Positions 1-5,325 of a stretch of DNA of 6,231 nucleotides are shown here, one piece after another (the first letter of the stretch is position 1; each line of letters opens with the position of its first letter). The DNA comes from Bacteroidota bacterium. Lineage in GTDB: Bacteria; Bacteroidota; Bacteroidia; Flavobacteriales; Crocinitomicaceae. The notes under the pieces are model-generated. The model saw nothing but the letters and a program-made list of their open reading frames with translations. It had not been told where the DNA came from and ran no database searches. Made by a program: the position numbers and the translations under genes. Location of the stretch: assembly GCA_029558435.1 (NCBI GenBank), contig JAKQEZ010000123.1, positions 1 to 6,231 on the forward strand, given 5' to 3'.

Positions 1-936
1 GAAAATGCGATGCTCAACACCCGTTTCAAAGAAATTACAACGGTTAGAAATGTAACAGCAGATGAAATTCAAGAAACTATTGCAGAATACAAAACTACTC
101 TCAACCGAGTTGGAAAAAGTTACCGTTCTTTGCCTTTGATATTGGAATTGGCGCACATTCAAGCGTTTTACTTTGATCAAGCACAAGAAGCAATTCAATT
201 GTTGCAAGACGCGTTGAATTTAGATCGTTTAACCGACATTCAAAAAGCAGAAGTTAAAATGAAGTTGGCCGATATTTTGGTATTACATGGCGATATTTGG
301 GAAGCATCTTTGTATTACATGCAAATTGACAAGAGTTTTAAATTTGAAACTATTGGTCAAGAAGCACGGTTTAAAAATGCCCGTGTTTTTTACTACGACG
401 GTGAATTTGATTACGCCCAATCGCAATTAGATGTGCTAAAACAAGGTACTTCGCGATTGATTGCCAACGACGCTTTGCAACTATCGTTGTTGATTACCGA
501 TAACTATGGTTTGGATAGCAACTATACCGCCATGTTTTGGTTTGCATCGGCCGATTTATTGATTGAGCAACACAAATACACGCAAGCATTTCAATTGTTT
601 GACAGCATTATGCAGAAATTTCCTTACCATAGTTTGGGAGATGAAATTTTGATTAAAAAAGCACAAGCCATGCAACAACAAGGAAAATGGAATGAGGCTA
701 TTGGCTATTTGGATGAATTGTTGAAATATTATGGCAAAGATATTTTAGCCGACGATGCGTGGTTTATTAAAGGTGATATTTACCAAAATCATCTTTTTGA
801 CAACGAAAAAGCAATGGAATGCTATAAAGAAATTTTGTTCAATCACCAAGGTTCCATTCACACCACCGAAGCCCGAAAACGCTTTAGAGAATTAAGAGGC
901 GATAAAGTCTCCGAAGATGCCGATTCAGAGTTGTAA
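1..936 (+). CDS. TPR-repeat protein, C-terminal part (5' end outside window)
   Basis: The frame is open from the first base, so the ATG at 10 is probably internal and the gene starts upstream; 311 residues and the TAA stop are visible. The protein is almost all helical, with repeating pairs of amphipathic helices typical of tetratricopeptide repeats. Rough units, counted from the first visible codon, are 45-73, 82-110, 120-147, 177-208, 213-243 and 251-282. The clearest are the last three, with signatures such as QAFQLFDSIMQKFP and KAMECYKEILFNH. The C-terminus is short and acidic (SEDADSEL). There is no catalytic motif and no membrane segment in the visible part. TPR domains are protein-interaction scaffolds, and in Bacteroidota similar proteins are often exported or envelope-associated. 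The N-terminal signal that would decide this is missing here. The partner and exact role are unknown. No strong terminator follows the stop. Confidence 0.8.
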   Translation, partial: ENAMLNTRFKEITTVRNVTADEIQETIAEYKTTLNRVGKSYRSLPLILELAHIQAFYFDQAQEAIQLLQDALNLDRLTDIQKAEVKMKLADILVLHGDIWEASLYYMQIDKSFKFETIGQEARFKNARVFYYDGEFDYAQSQLDVLKQGTSRLIANDALQLSLLITDNYGLDSNYTAMFWFASADLLIEQHKYTQAFQLFDSIMQKFPYHSLGDEILIKKAQAMQQQGKWNEAIGYLDELLKYYGKDILADDAWFIKGDIYQNHLFDNEKAMECYKEILFNHQGSIHTTEARKRFRELRGDKVSEDADSEL

Positions 937-1028
937 ATTCTCAAAATTTCCAATTTTTAGTAGATAATTGTAATTTAGATATTGATTTTCCTCTTAATTT
1001 TTTTATCAGCAAATCATGTCAAAGGAAA

Positions 1029-1060
1029 TTTGTGAAATTCATTTAATATTTTTAATTTTG
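1029..1060 (+). promoter_or_regulatory. Bacteroidota-type promoter for the toxin-antitoxin operon
   Basis: TTTG at 1029-1032 and TAATTTTG at 1053-1060 match the -33 (TTTG/TTG) and -7 (TAnnTTTG) elements known for the primary sigma factor of Bacteroidota. The spacer is 20 nt, within the known range. Transcription would start near 1064-1068, leaving a leader of about 20 nt before the toxin ATG at 1085. The -7 element is an exact consensus match, the best in the window. Confidence 0.55.
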
Positions 1061-1075
1061 TATCCAAATGAATAC

Positions 1076-1088
1076 ACATTGTAAATGT
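1076..1088. promoter_or_regulatory. Candidate operator palindrome over the toxin start codon
   Basis: ACATT (1076-1080) and AATGT (1084-1088) form a perfect 5-bp inverted repeat around GTA. It lies between the predicted transcription start and the first codons of the toxin. Toxin-antitoxin operons are commonly autorepressed by their HTH antitoxin at palindromes near the promoter, so this is a plausible site. Arms this short occur easily by chance in AT-rich DNA. A second, imperfect palindrome at 1025-1040 overlaps the -33 box and is an alternative. Confidence 0.2.
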
Positions 1089-1384
1089 ACTTAATTGAAA
1101 AAACTGCTGAATTCGACAAGTGGATTAAGAAACTAAACGACTTGAGGGCAAAAGCAAAAATTTTGTTCCGACTTCAAAAATTAGAAAATGATGAACACTT
1201 TGGAGATTGTGAACCAGTTGGAGATGGCATAAGAGAACTGAAAATAAATTATTCAAAAGGCTACAGGGTGTATTTCAAAGAAATTGATGGAAAAATTATT
1301 ATTCTACTTGTTGGAGGAGATAAATCAACGCAACAAAAGGATATTGAAAAAGCTAAAAGTATTTGGGAAAAATTAAAAAAATAA
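1085..1384 (+). CDS. RelE/HigB-like type II toxin (addiction module killer protein)
   Basis: This 99-residue basic protein has the pattern of the putative addiction module killer protein family (RelE/ParE superfamily, phage Gp49-like/HigB group). The N-terminal helices carry EFDKWIKKLNDLRAKAKI (residues 9-26). The conserved core is GDGIRELKINYSKGYRVYF (46-64). The family's end signature GGDKSTQQKDI lies at 77-87, followed by a C-terminal helix ending in WEKLKK. Length is normal for the family and there is no frameshift, so it should be intact. Characterised RelE/HigB relatives are ribosome-associated mRNA endonucleases; that activity is inferred here. The stop is 2 nt before the antitoxin start at 1387, so the two are translationally coupled in toxin-first order. 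The start at 1085 is the first ATG of the frame, shortly after the predicted promoter, with only A-rich sequence in place of a Shine-Dalgarno. Confidence 0.85.
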   Translation: MYLIEKTAEFDKWIKKLNDLRAKAKILFRLQKLENDEHFGDCEPVGDGIRELKINYSKGYRVYFKEIDGKIIILLVGGDKSTQQKDIEKAKSIWEKLKK

Positions 1385-1386
1385 AA

Positions 1387-1671
1387 ATGGAAACTTCAAA
1401 ATTTGACATAGCTGATTATTTAGACAATAACGAAATGATTGCTGAATACCTGAACACTGTATTAGAAGAAGGAAGTGATACTGATCTTGTAACAGCAATC
1501 GGCCATGTTGCTAAAGCAATTGGAATGACCAAAATTGCAGAAGAAACAGGTATGAGTAGACCAAGTTTATACAAAGCATTATCGGAGGGAGCTAAGCCGC
1601 AATTTTCAACTATTTTGAAGGTGTTAAAAGCTATTGGTGGACAAATACACATCAATCCTGTTACCACATAA
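1387..1671 (+). CDS. HTH antitoxin (addiction module antidote protein) of the toxin upstream
   Basis: This 94-residue protein fits the addiction module antidote family that pairs with this toxin type. The N-terminal stretch FDIADYLDNNEMIAEYLNTV (residues 6-25) resembles the family's opening. It is followed by AIGHVAKAIGM, an HTH at about 47-66 with the signature IAEETGMSRPSLYKALS, and the FSTILKVLKAIGG segment (73-85). It should bind and neutralise the toxin and, through the HTH, repress its own operon. An in-frame ATG at 1363, inside the toxin gene, would add MGKIKKIK. I prefer 1387 because the residues from METSKFDI onward match how the family begins, the spacing of 2 nt after the toxin stop is typical of coupled pairs, and the added residues are only the out-of-frame reading of the toxin's lysine-rich tail. 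No terminator is visible after the stop. Confidence 0.88.
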   Translation: METSKFDIADYLDNNEMIAEYLNTVLEEGSDTDLVTAIGHVAKAIGMTKIAEETGMSRPSLYKALSEGAKPQFSTILKVLKAIGGQIHINPVTT

Positions 1672-2279
1672 AATTCAACCTATTTTATATATTTTGCTTA
1701 TCCAAAAGACACACTATCTTTCTTCTGATTTGGAGATTCAATTTAACACTTACTCACCTAGTTTTGTAATGGATATTTAAGTTGCCAGATTTCACAAAAA
1801 CCATCATTTTTTGATTATTATTGTTTTTTTATTTATTAAAATTTCAAATTGTTAGTAAGTCTTGTTATCAACAACAAAATATAATTTTTTTAATAACTTT
1901 TAAATGGAATTCAATTATTTGAGTATCAACAACATAAATTATTTTGTTTATTTAAAACAATTCTAATTTTAAGTTATCATTTACCGTCAAAAATTTCATT
2001 TTCACAATTATTTTTTATCATTTTTTGGCACTAAAAATTTCATAAATGCTTGTATTTCGTAGGTTCACGAAAAATTCAAAAATTTTGGTATTGATATAAG
2101 AAAAAAAAATCAATTTTCCAAATTTGAATTTGAATTATTTGGTGTTAATAAGTATTCAAAAGTGAACAAAAAAATAATCAAATCGTGTGTAACTTGCACC
2201 TATCAAAATCACATAATTTTTTGACTGAAAAAAAGAGATTATTGAAAAGACATTTATAAACCTGAAAAATTAATTAGTT
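1672..2279. other. Gene-free AT-rich intergenic region / long nrdJ upstream region
   Basis: No convincing reading frame, tRNA or structured RNA class is seen in these 608 bp. Visible items are as follows. TATCAACAACA occurs twice (1866-1876, 1924-1934). AAAAATTTCAT occurs twice (1989-1999, 2033-2043). CATMATTTTTTG-like motifs lie at 1802-1813, 2016-2027 (first base T) and 2212-2223. TAGTTTTG at 1759-1766 is a TAnnTTTG match but lacks a well-spaced -33 box. A 6-bp hairpin, TTTCGT / ACGAAA around AGGTTC, lies at 2055-2072. No B12-box-like sequence was found, although the downstream enzyme needs cobalamin. The rest is A/T tracts. Confidence 0.6.
2194..2223 (+). promoter_or_regulatory. Probable nrdJ promoter
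   Basis: TTG at 2194-2196 is followed after 17 nt by TAATTTTTTG (2214-2223). This is close to the Bacteroidota TTG-N(17-23)-TAnnTTTG pattern, but with four bases rather than two between TA and TTTG. Transcription would start near 2230, giving a leader of about 50 nt before the ATG at 2280. It is the best-placed candidate upstream of nrdJ, although the -7 element is imperfect. Confidence 0.35.
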
Positions 2280-4856
2280 ATGACATTAGTGGAACAAAGC
2301 TTGGATAAGCCAAAGAAAAAAGTGGCTGAGAAAACCTACACGCACGATGAAGTATTGAAAAAAACGATTGCGTATTTCAAAGGTGATGAATTGGCTGCCA
2401 ACGTTTGGTTGAACAAATATGCGGTGAAGGATTCTTACGGCAATATTTACGAAAGTTCGCCAGATGATATGCACCGTCGTTTAGCGGCTGAAATTGCACG
2501 TGTTGAGAAAAAATATCCAAATCCATTGAGCGAGGATGAAATCTATAACTTATTAAAAGACTTTAAATACATTGTTCCGCAAGGCGGACCAATGACAGGT
2601 ATTGGAAACAACTATCAAATTGCTTCTTTGTCTAACTGCTTTGTGATTGGTAATCAAGGAAATGCCGATTCGTATGGTGGAATTATGAAGATTGACGAAG
2701 AGCAAGTGCAATTGATGAAACGCAGAGGTGGTGTTGGTCACGATTTATCACACATTCGTCCAAAAAGTTCACCGGTAAACAATAGTGCATTAACATCAAC
2801 AGGTGTTGTTCCATTTATGGAGCGCTATTCCAACTCTACACGGGAAGTGGCGCAAGATGGAAGACGTGGTGCGTTGATGTTGACAATTTCTATCAAACAC
2901 CCAGATTCTGAAAATTTCATTGATGCAAAAATGGATGGAACAAAGGTTACAGGTGCCAATGTTTCTGTAAAAATGGACGATGAATTTATGAAGGCGGTAG
3001 ATTCAGGTGCGCCTTATGTTCAACAATATCCAATTACAGGTGTAAATCCAAAATTTGTAAAAGAAGTGAATGCAAAAGCACTTTGGAATAAAATCATTCA
3101 CAATGCATGGAAATCGGCAGAGCCAGGTGTGATTTTCTGGGATACTGTAATTCGTGAATCTATTCCAGATTGCTATTCTGATTTGGGCTTCAAAACGGTT
3201 TCTACCAATCCATGTGGAGAAATTCCTTTGTGTCCGTATGACAGCTGCCGTTTGTTGGCAATCAACTTATACAGCTATGTAAACAATCCATTTACTGCCG
3301 AAGCATCATTTGATTTTGAATTGTTTAAAAAACATTCACAAATTGCATTGCGTATTATGGACGATATTGTTGATTTGGAAATTGAAAAAATTGATGAAAT
3401 CATCAAAAAAATCGATTCTGATCCAGAGATGGCCGATACAAAATTGACAGAAAAAAACCTTTGGTTAAAAATCAAAGATAAATGCTTGGAAGGAAGAAGA
3501 ACAGGTGTGGGCATTACAGCAGAGGGAGATATGTTTGCTGCTTTAGGCTTGCGTTACGGAACAGATGAAGCGTTGAACCATTCGGTAAACGTGCACCAAA
3601 CATTGGCATTAGAGTGCTACCGTTCTTCTGTAAACTTAGCAAAAGATAGAGGTGCTTTCCCAATTTTTAGTGCAGAAAGAGAACGCAACAACCCATTTAT
3701 CAACCGCATTAAGGAGGTGGATATGGATTTGTATGAAAACATGGTAAAACACGGAAGACGTAATATTGCGATGTTGACAATTGCTCCAACAGGTACAACA
3801 AGTATCATGACGCAAACAACTTCTGGAATTGAGCCGGTGTTCATGGTGTCCTACAAACGCAGAAGAAAAGTCAATCCAAACGATAAAAATGTGCGCATTG
3901 ATTTTGTGGATGAGGTAGGCGACAACTGGGAAGAATACCACGTTTTTCACCATAAATTTGTTACTTGGTTGGAAGCAAACGGATACAACATGGATGAAGT
4001 TTCGAAAATGAGCGAGGAAAACTTGCAATTGTTAATCGAAAAATCACCGTATTTCAAAGCAACTGCCAACGACGTAGATTGGGTAGCGAAAGTAAAAATG
4101 CAAGGAGCCATCCAAAAATGGGTTGACCATTCCATTAGTGTTACGGTGAACGTTCCAAATTCTGTAAAAGAAGAATTGATTAGTGAAATTTACTTAACAG
4201 CGTGGAAAAGTGGATGTAAAGGAGTGACTGTTTACAGAGACGGTTCACGCTCAGGAGTTTTGGTTTCAGACGATTCAAAAAACAAGAAACAAGAAAACAT
4301 TTTTGGTGAAACAAAAGCTCCTAAACGCCCACAAATCTTAGAAGCAGAAATCGTTAAATTTAGCAACGACGATGAAAAATGGATTGCAGTAGTAGGTTTA
4401 TTGAATGGTCGCCCTTATGAAATCTTTACTGGTAAAGCAGAAGAATCATTCGAAATTCTTTCTAAAGTTGATTCAGGCTGGGTAATCAAGAATAAGAGCG
4501 AAGACGGTAAATCACGTTATGACTTCCAATATTGCGATAAATATGGTTACAAAACAACTATTGAAGGTTTGTCTAGAACGTTTAACCAAGAATATTGGAA
4601 CTATGCCCGTTTGATTTCTGGAATTTTACGTCACGGAATGCCAATTGGTATTGTTGTGGACACTGTTTCTGGTTTGCAATTGAACGATAATTTATTGAAC
4701 ACATGGAAAAATGGAGTAGTTCGTGCTTTAAAACGTTTTATTCCCGACGGAACCATCCCTTCAGACAACACTTGTTCAAACTGTGGAGATAACTCATTGG
4801 TGTATGAAGAAGGTTGCTTGAACTGTAAAAGTTGTGGAGCTTCAAAATGCGGATAA
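2280..4856 (+). CDS. nrdJ: Adenosylcobalamin-dependent (class II) ribonucleotide reductase NrdJ
   Basis: This 858-residue enzyme reduces ribonucleotides to deoxyribonucleotides for DNA synthesis, using a thiyl radical generated from adenosylcobalamin. It has the large-subunit RNR barrel. SNC places the first redox cysteine at C120, and TSTGVVPFM (172-180) is a conserved barrel segment. NPCGEIPL (310-317) holds the radical cysteine C312 with N310 and E314. C323, 11 residues after C312, is the second redox cysteine. RRTGVGI (406-412) and APTGTTSIM (502-510) are further RNR signatures. Class II is favoured because the form is NPCGE, no Tyr-Tyr radical-transfer pair is seen (V651-Y652 in VTVYRDGSR), there is no N-terminal ATP-cone, and no nrdB lies next to it. 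Residues about 685-805 look like a TSCPD-type domain lacking its name-giving cysteine. The tail is a cysteine cluster (C832, C835, C846, C849, C852, C857): a zinc ribbon plus a CxxxxC end that probably shuttles electrons. The start has no Shine-Dalgarno, as usual in this phylum. The gene is complete, monocistronic and followed by a terminator. Confidence 0.96.
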   Translation: MTLVEQSLDKPKKKVAEKTYTHDEVLKKTIAYFKGDELAANVWLNKYAVKDSYGNIYESSPDDMHRRLAAEIARVEKKYPNPLSEDEIYNLLKDFKYIVPQGGPMTGIGNNYQIASLSNCFVIGNQGNADSYGGIMKIDEEQVQLMKRRGGVGHDLSHIRPKSSPVNNSALTSTGVVPFMERYSNSTREVAQDGRRGALMLTISIKHPDSENFIDAKMDGTKVTGANVSVKMDDEFMKAVDSGAPYVQQYPITGVNPKFVKEVNAKALWNKIIHNAWKSAEPGVIFWDTVIRESIPDCYSDLGFKTVSTNPCGEIPLCPYDSCRLLAINLYSYVNNPFTAEASFDFELFKKHSQIALRIMDDIVDLEIEKIDEIIKKIDSDPEMADTKLTEKNLWLKIKDKCLEGRRTGVGITAEGDMFAALGLRYGTDEALNHSVNVHQTLALECYRSSVNLAKDRGAFPIFSAERERNNPFINRIKEVDMDLYENMVKHGRRNIAMLTIAPTGTTSIMTQTTSGIEPVFMVSYKRRRKVNPNDKNVRIDFVDEVGDNWEEYHVFHHKFVTWLEANGYNMDEVSKMSEENLQLLIEKSPYFKATANDVDWVAKVKMQGAIQKWVDHSISVTVNVPNSVKEELISEIYLTAWKSGCKGVTVYRDGSRSGVLVSDDSKNKKQENIFGETKAPKRPQILEAEIVKFSNDDEKWIAVVGLLNGRPYEIFTGKAEESFEILSKVDSGWVIKNKSEDGKSRYDFQYCDKYGYKTTIEGLSRTFNQEYWNYARLISGILRHGMPIGIVVDTVSGLQLNDNLLNTWKNGVVRALKRFIPDGTIPSDNTCSNCGDNSLVYEEGCLNCKSCGASKCG

Positions 4857-4876
4857 CAACAAACAAATAAACAAGG

Positions 4877-4911
4877 AACGTCTGGGGCAACTCAGACGTT
4901 TTTTTATTTTT
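4877..4911 (+). terminator. Intrinsic terminator of nrdJ
   Basis: AACGTCTGGG (4877-4886) pairs with CTCAGACGTT (4891-4900) around a GCAA tetraloop. That gives 10 bp including one G-T wobble, and the stem runs directly into a T-rich tract at 4899-4911. It lies 20 nt after the nrdJ stop, and the GNRA loop adds stability. This is a textbook rho-independent terminator. Confidence 0.93.
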
Positions 4912-4932
4912 AAAATCTGAGAAACTGAAAGA

Positions 4933-4958
4933 TTACAAAGGTGTCATCCCTACGGGAT
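4933..4958 (-). repeat. Hairpin repeat copy 1 (minus strand)
   Basis: Read on the minus strand, arms ATCCC and GGGAT pair perfectly around GTA, followed by the tail GACACCTTTGTAA. It is one of the best-preserved copies, and its orientation is opposite to copies 3-5. Confidence 0.78.
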
Positions 4959-4985
4959 TTTTATTGTGTGGAAATCGTGTCAGAT

Positions 4986-5010
4986 CTACAAAAGTCACGT
5001 TCCCGGGACT
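4986..5010 (-). repeat. Hairpin repeat copy 2 (minus strand, degenerate)
   Basis: On the minus strand this reads AGTCCCGGGAAC followed by GTGACTTTTGTAG. The tail is recognisable, but the 3-nt loop is lost and the arms are altered, so the hairpin is weakened to a short CCCGGG palindrome. It is assigned by its tail and by its place in the regular spacing. Confidence 0.5.
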
Positions 5011-5043
5011 AAAAAGCGTTTAATCATAGGAAACCAGTATCAA

Positions 5044-5069
5044 GCACTGTAGGTGCGATAGCTTTGTAG
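5044..5069 (+). repeat. Hairpin repeat copy 3
   Basis: Arms GCACT and GGTGC pair around GTA with one T-G wobble next to the loop, followed by the tail GATAGCTTTGTAG. It is preceded by TATCAA, similar to ACATCAA before copy 4. Confidence 0.78.
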
Positions 5070-5094
5070 CACAATTAGTACCCATTTACATCAA

Positions 5095-5120
5095 GCTCCA
5101 TCGGAGCGATACCTTTGTAA
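5095..5120 (+). repeat. Hairpin repeat copy 4
   Basis: Arms GCTCC and GGAGC pair perfectly around ATC, a changed loop, followed by the tail GATACCTTTGTAA. Confidence 0.8.
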
Positions 5121-5144
5121 TAAATTATCCATCAACCACATAAA

Positions 5145-5170
5145 ACACCGTAGGTGTGACGCCTTTGTAA
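5145..5170 (+). repeat. Hairpin repeat copy 5
   Basis: Arms ACACC and GGTGT pair perfectly around GTA, followed by the tail GACGCCTTTGTAA. It is the last copy; the following 155 bp to the next gene show no further one. Confidence 0.8.
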
Positions 5171-5249
5171 AAACACTAATCAGAAAAAGCAACATAGAAG
5201 ACACGCCATTTACTTTGAATAACAAACAGATTTCAATTTTTCAAATGGG

Positions 5250-5277
5250 TTTGCCAAATTTTTTCCATCATTTTTTG
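5250..5277 (+). promoter_or_regulatory. Possible promoter of the surface-protein gene
   Basis: TTTG (5250-5253) and ATTTTTTG (5270-5277) resemble the -33 and -7 boxes, but the TA of the -7 element is replaced by AT and the spacer (16 nt) is short. The segment shares TTGCCA and CCATCATTTTTTG with 1782-1813. An alternative is TATTTTTTG at 5289-5297, which has no well-placed -33 box. Confidence 0.22.
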
Positions 5278-5325
5278 TTTTTTCAATTTATTTTTTGTAA
5301 ATTCGTTATAATAAGTACTATTCTT

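Larger units (their letters stand above)
4933..5170. repeat. Array of five hairpin repeats, REP/BIME-like
   Basis: The gap from 4857 to 5325 holds no gene. After the terminator, its main content is five copies of a roughly 26-nt element at 4933, 4986, 5044, 5095 and 5145, so spacings are 53, 58, 51 and 50 bp. The first two are on the minus strand and the last three on the plus strand. In four copies, two 5-nt arms around a 3-nt loop form a hairpin, followed by a conserved tail of about GAYRCCTTTGTAR. The arm sequences differ between copies but keep pairing. The stretches between copies also resemble each other (for example CCATTTACATCAA and CCATCAACCACATAAA before the fourth and fifth copies), so the true unit may be about 51 nt. 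The function is unknown; a dispersed palindromic element, perhaps spread by a REP-type transposase, is the simplest reading. Confidence 0.8.

Noticed and set aside
943..957. Terminator after the TPR gene (AAAATT / AATTTT around TCC)
   Set aside because: The stem is six A-T pairs only and no proper T-tract follows; such pairs are common by chance in this DNA.
1416..1667. 83-residue reading frame on the minus strand
   Set aside because: It is the antisense shadow of the antitoxin gene, which has clear family motifs.
1672..2279. Cobalamin riboswitch or NrdR boxes upstream of nrdJ
   Set aside because: I looked because the enzyme uses adenosylcobalamin, but saw no B12 box and no paired NrdR-like 16-mers.
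3636..4028. 130-residue reading frame on the minus strand inside nrdJ
   Set aside because: It is antisense to conserved RNR motifs; the His/Cys/Phe-rich composition is that of a shadow frame.
4933..5170. CRISPR array
   Set aside because: The spacing looks repeat-spacer-like, but the repeats diverge and change strand, the spacers resemble each other, and no cas gene is nearby.
5307..5312. TATAAT -10 box before the surface-protein gene
   Set aside because: It would start transcription within a few bases of the ATG, and TATAAT is not the -7 consensus in Bacteroidota.
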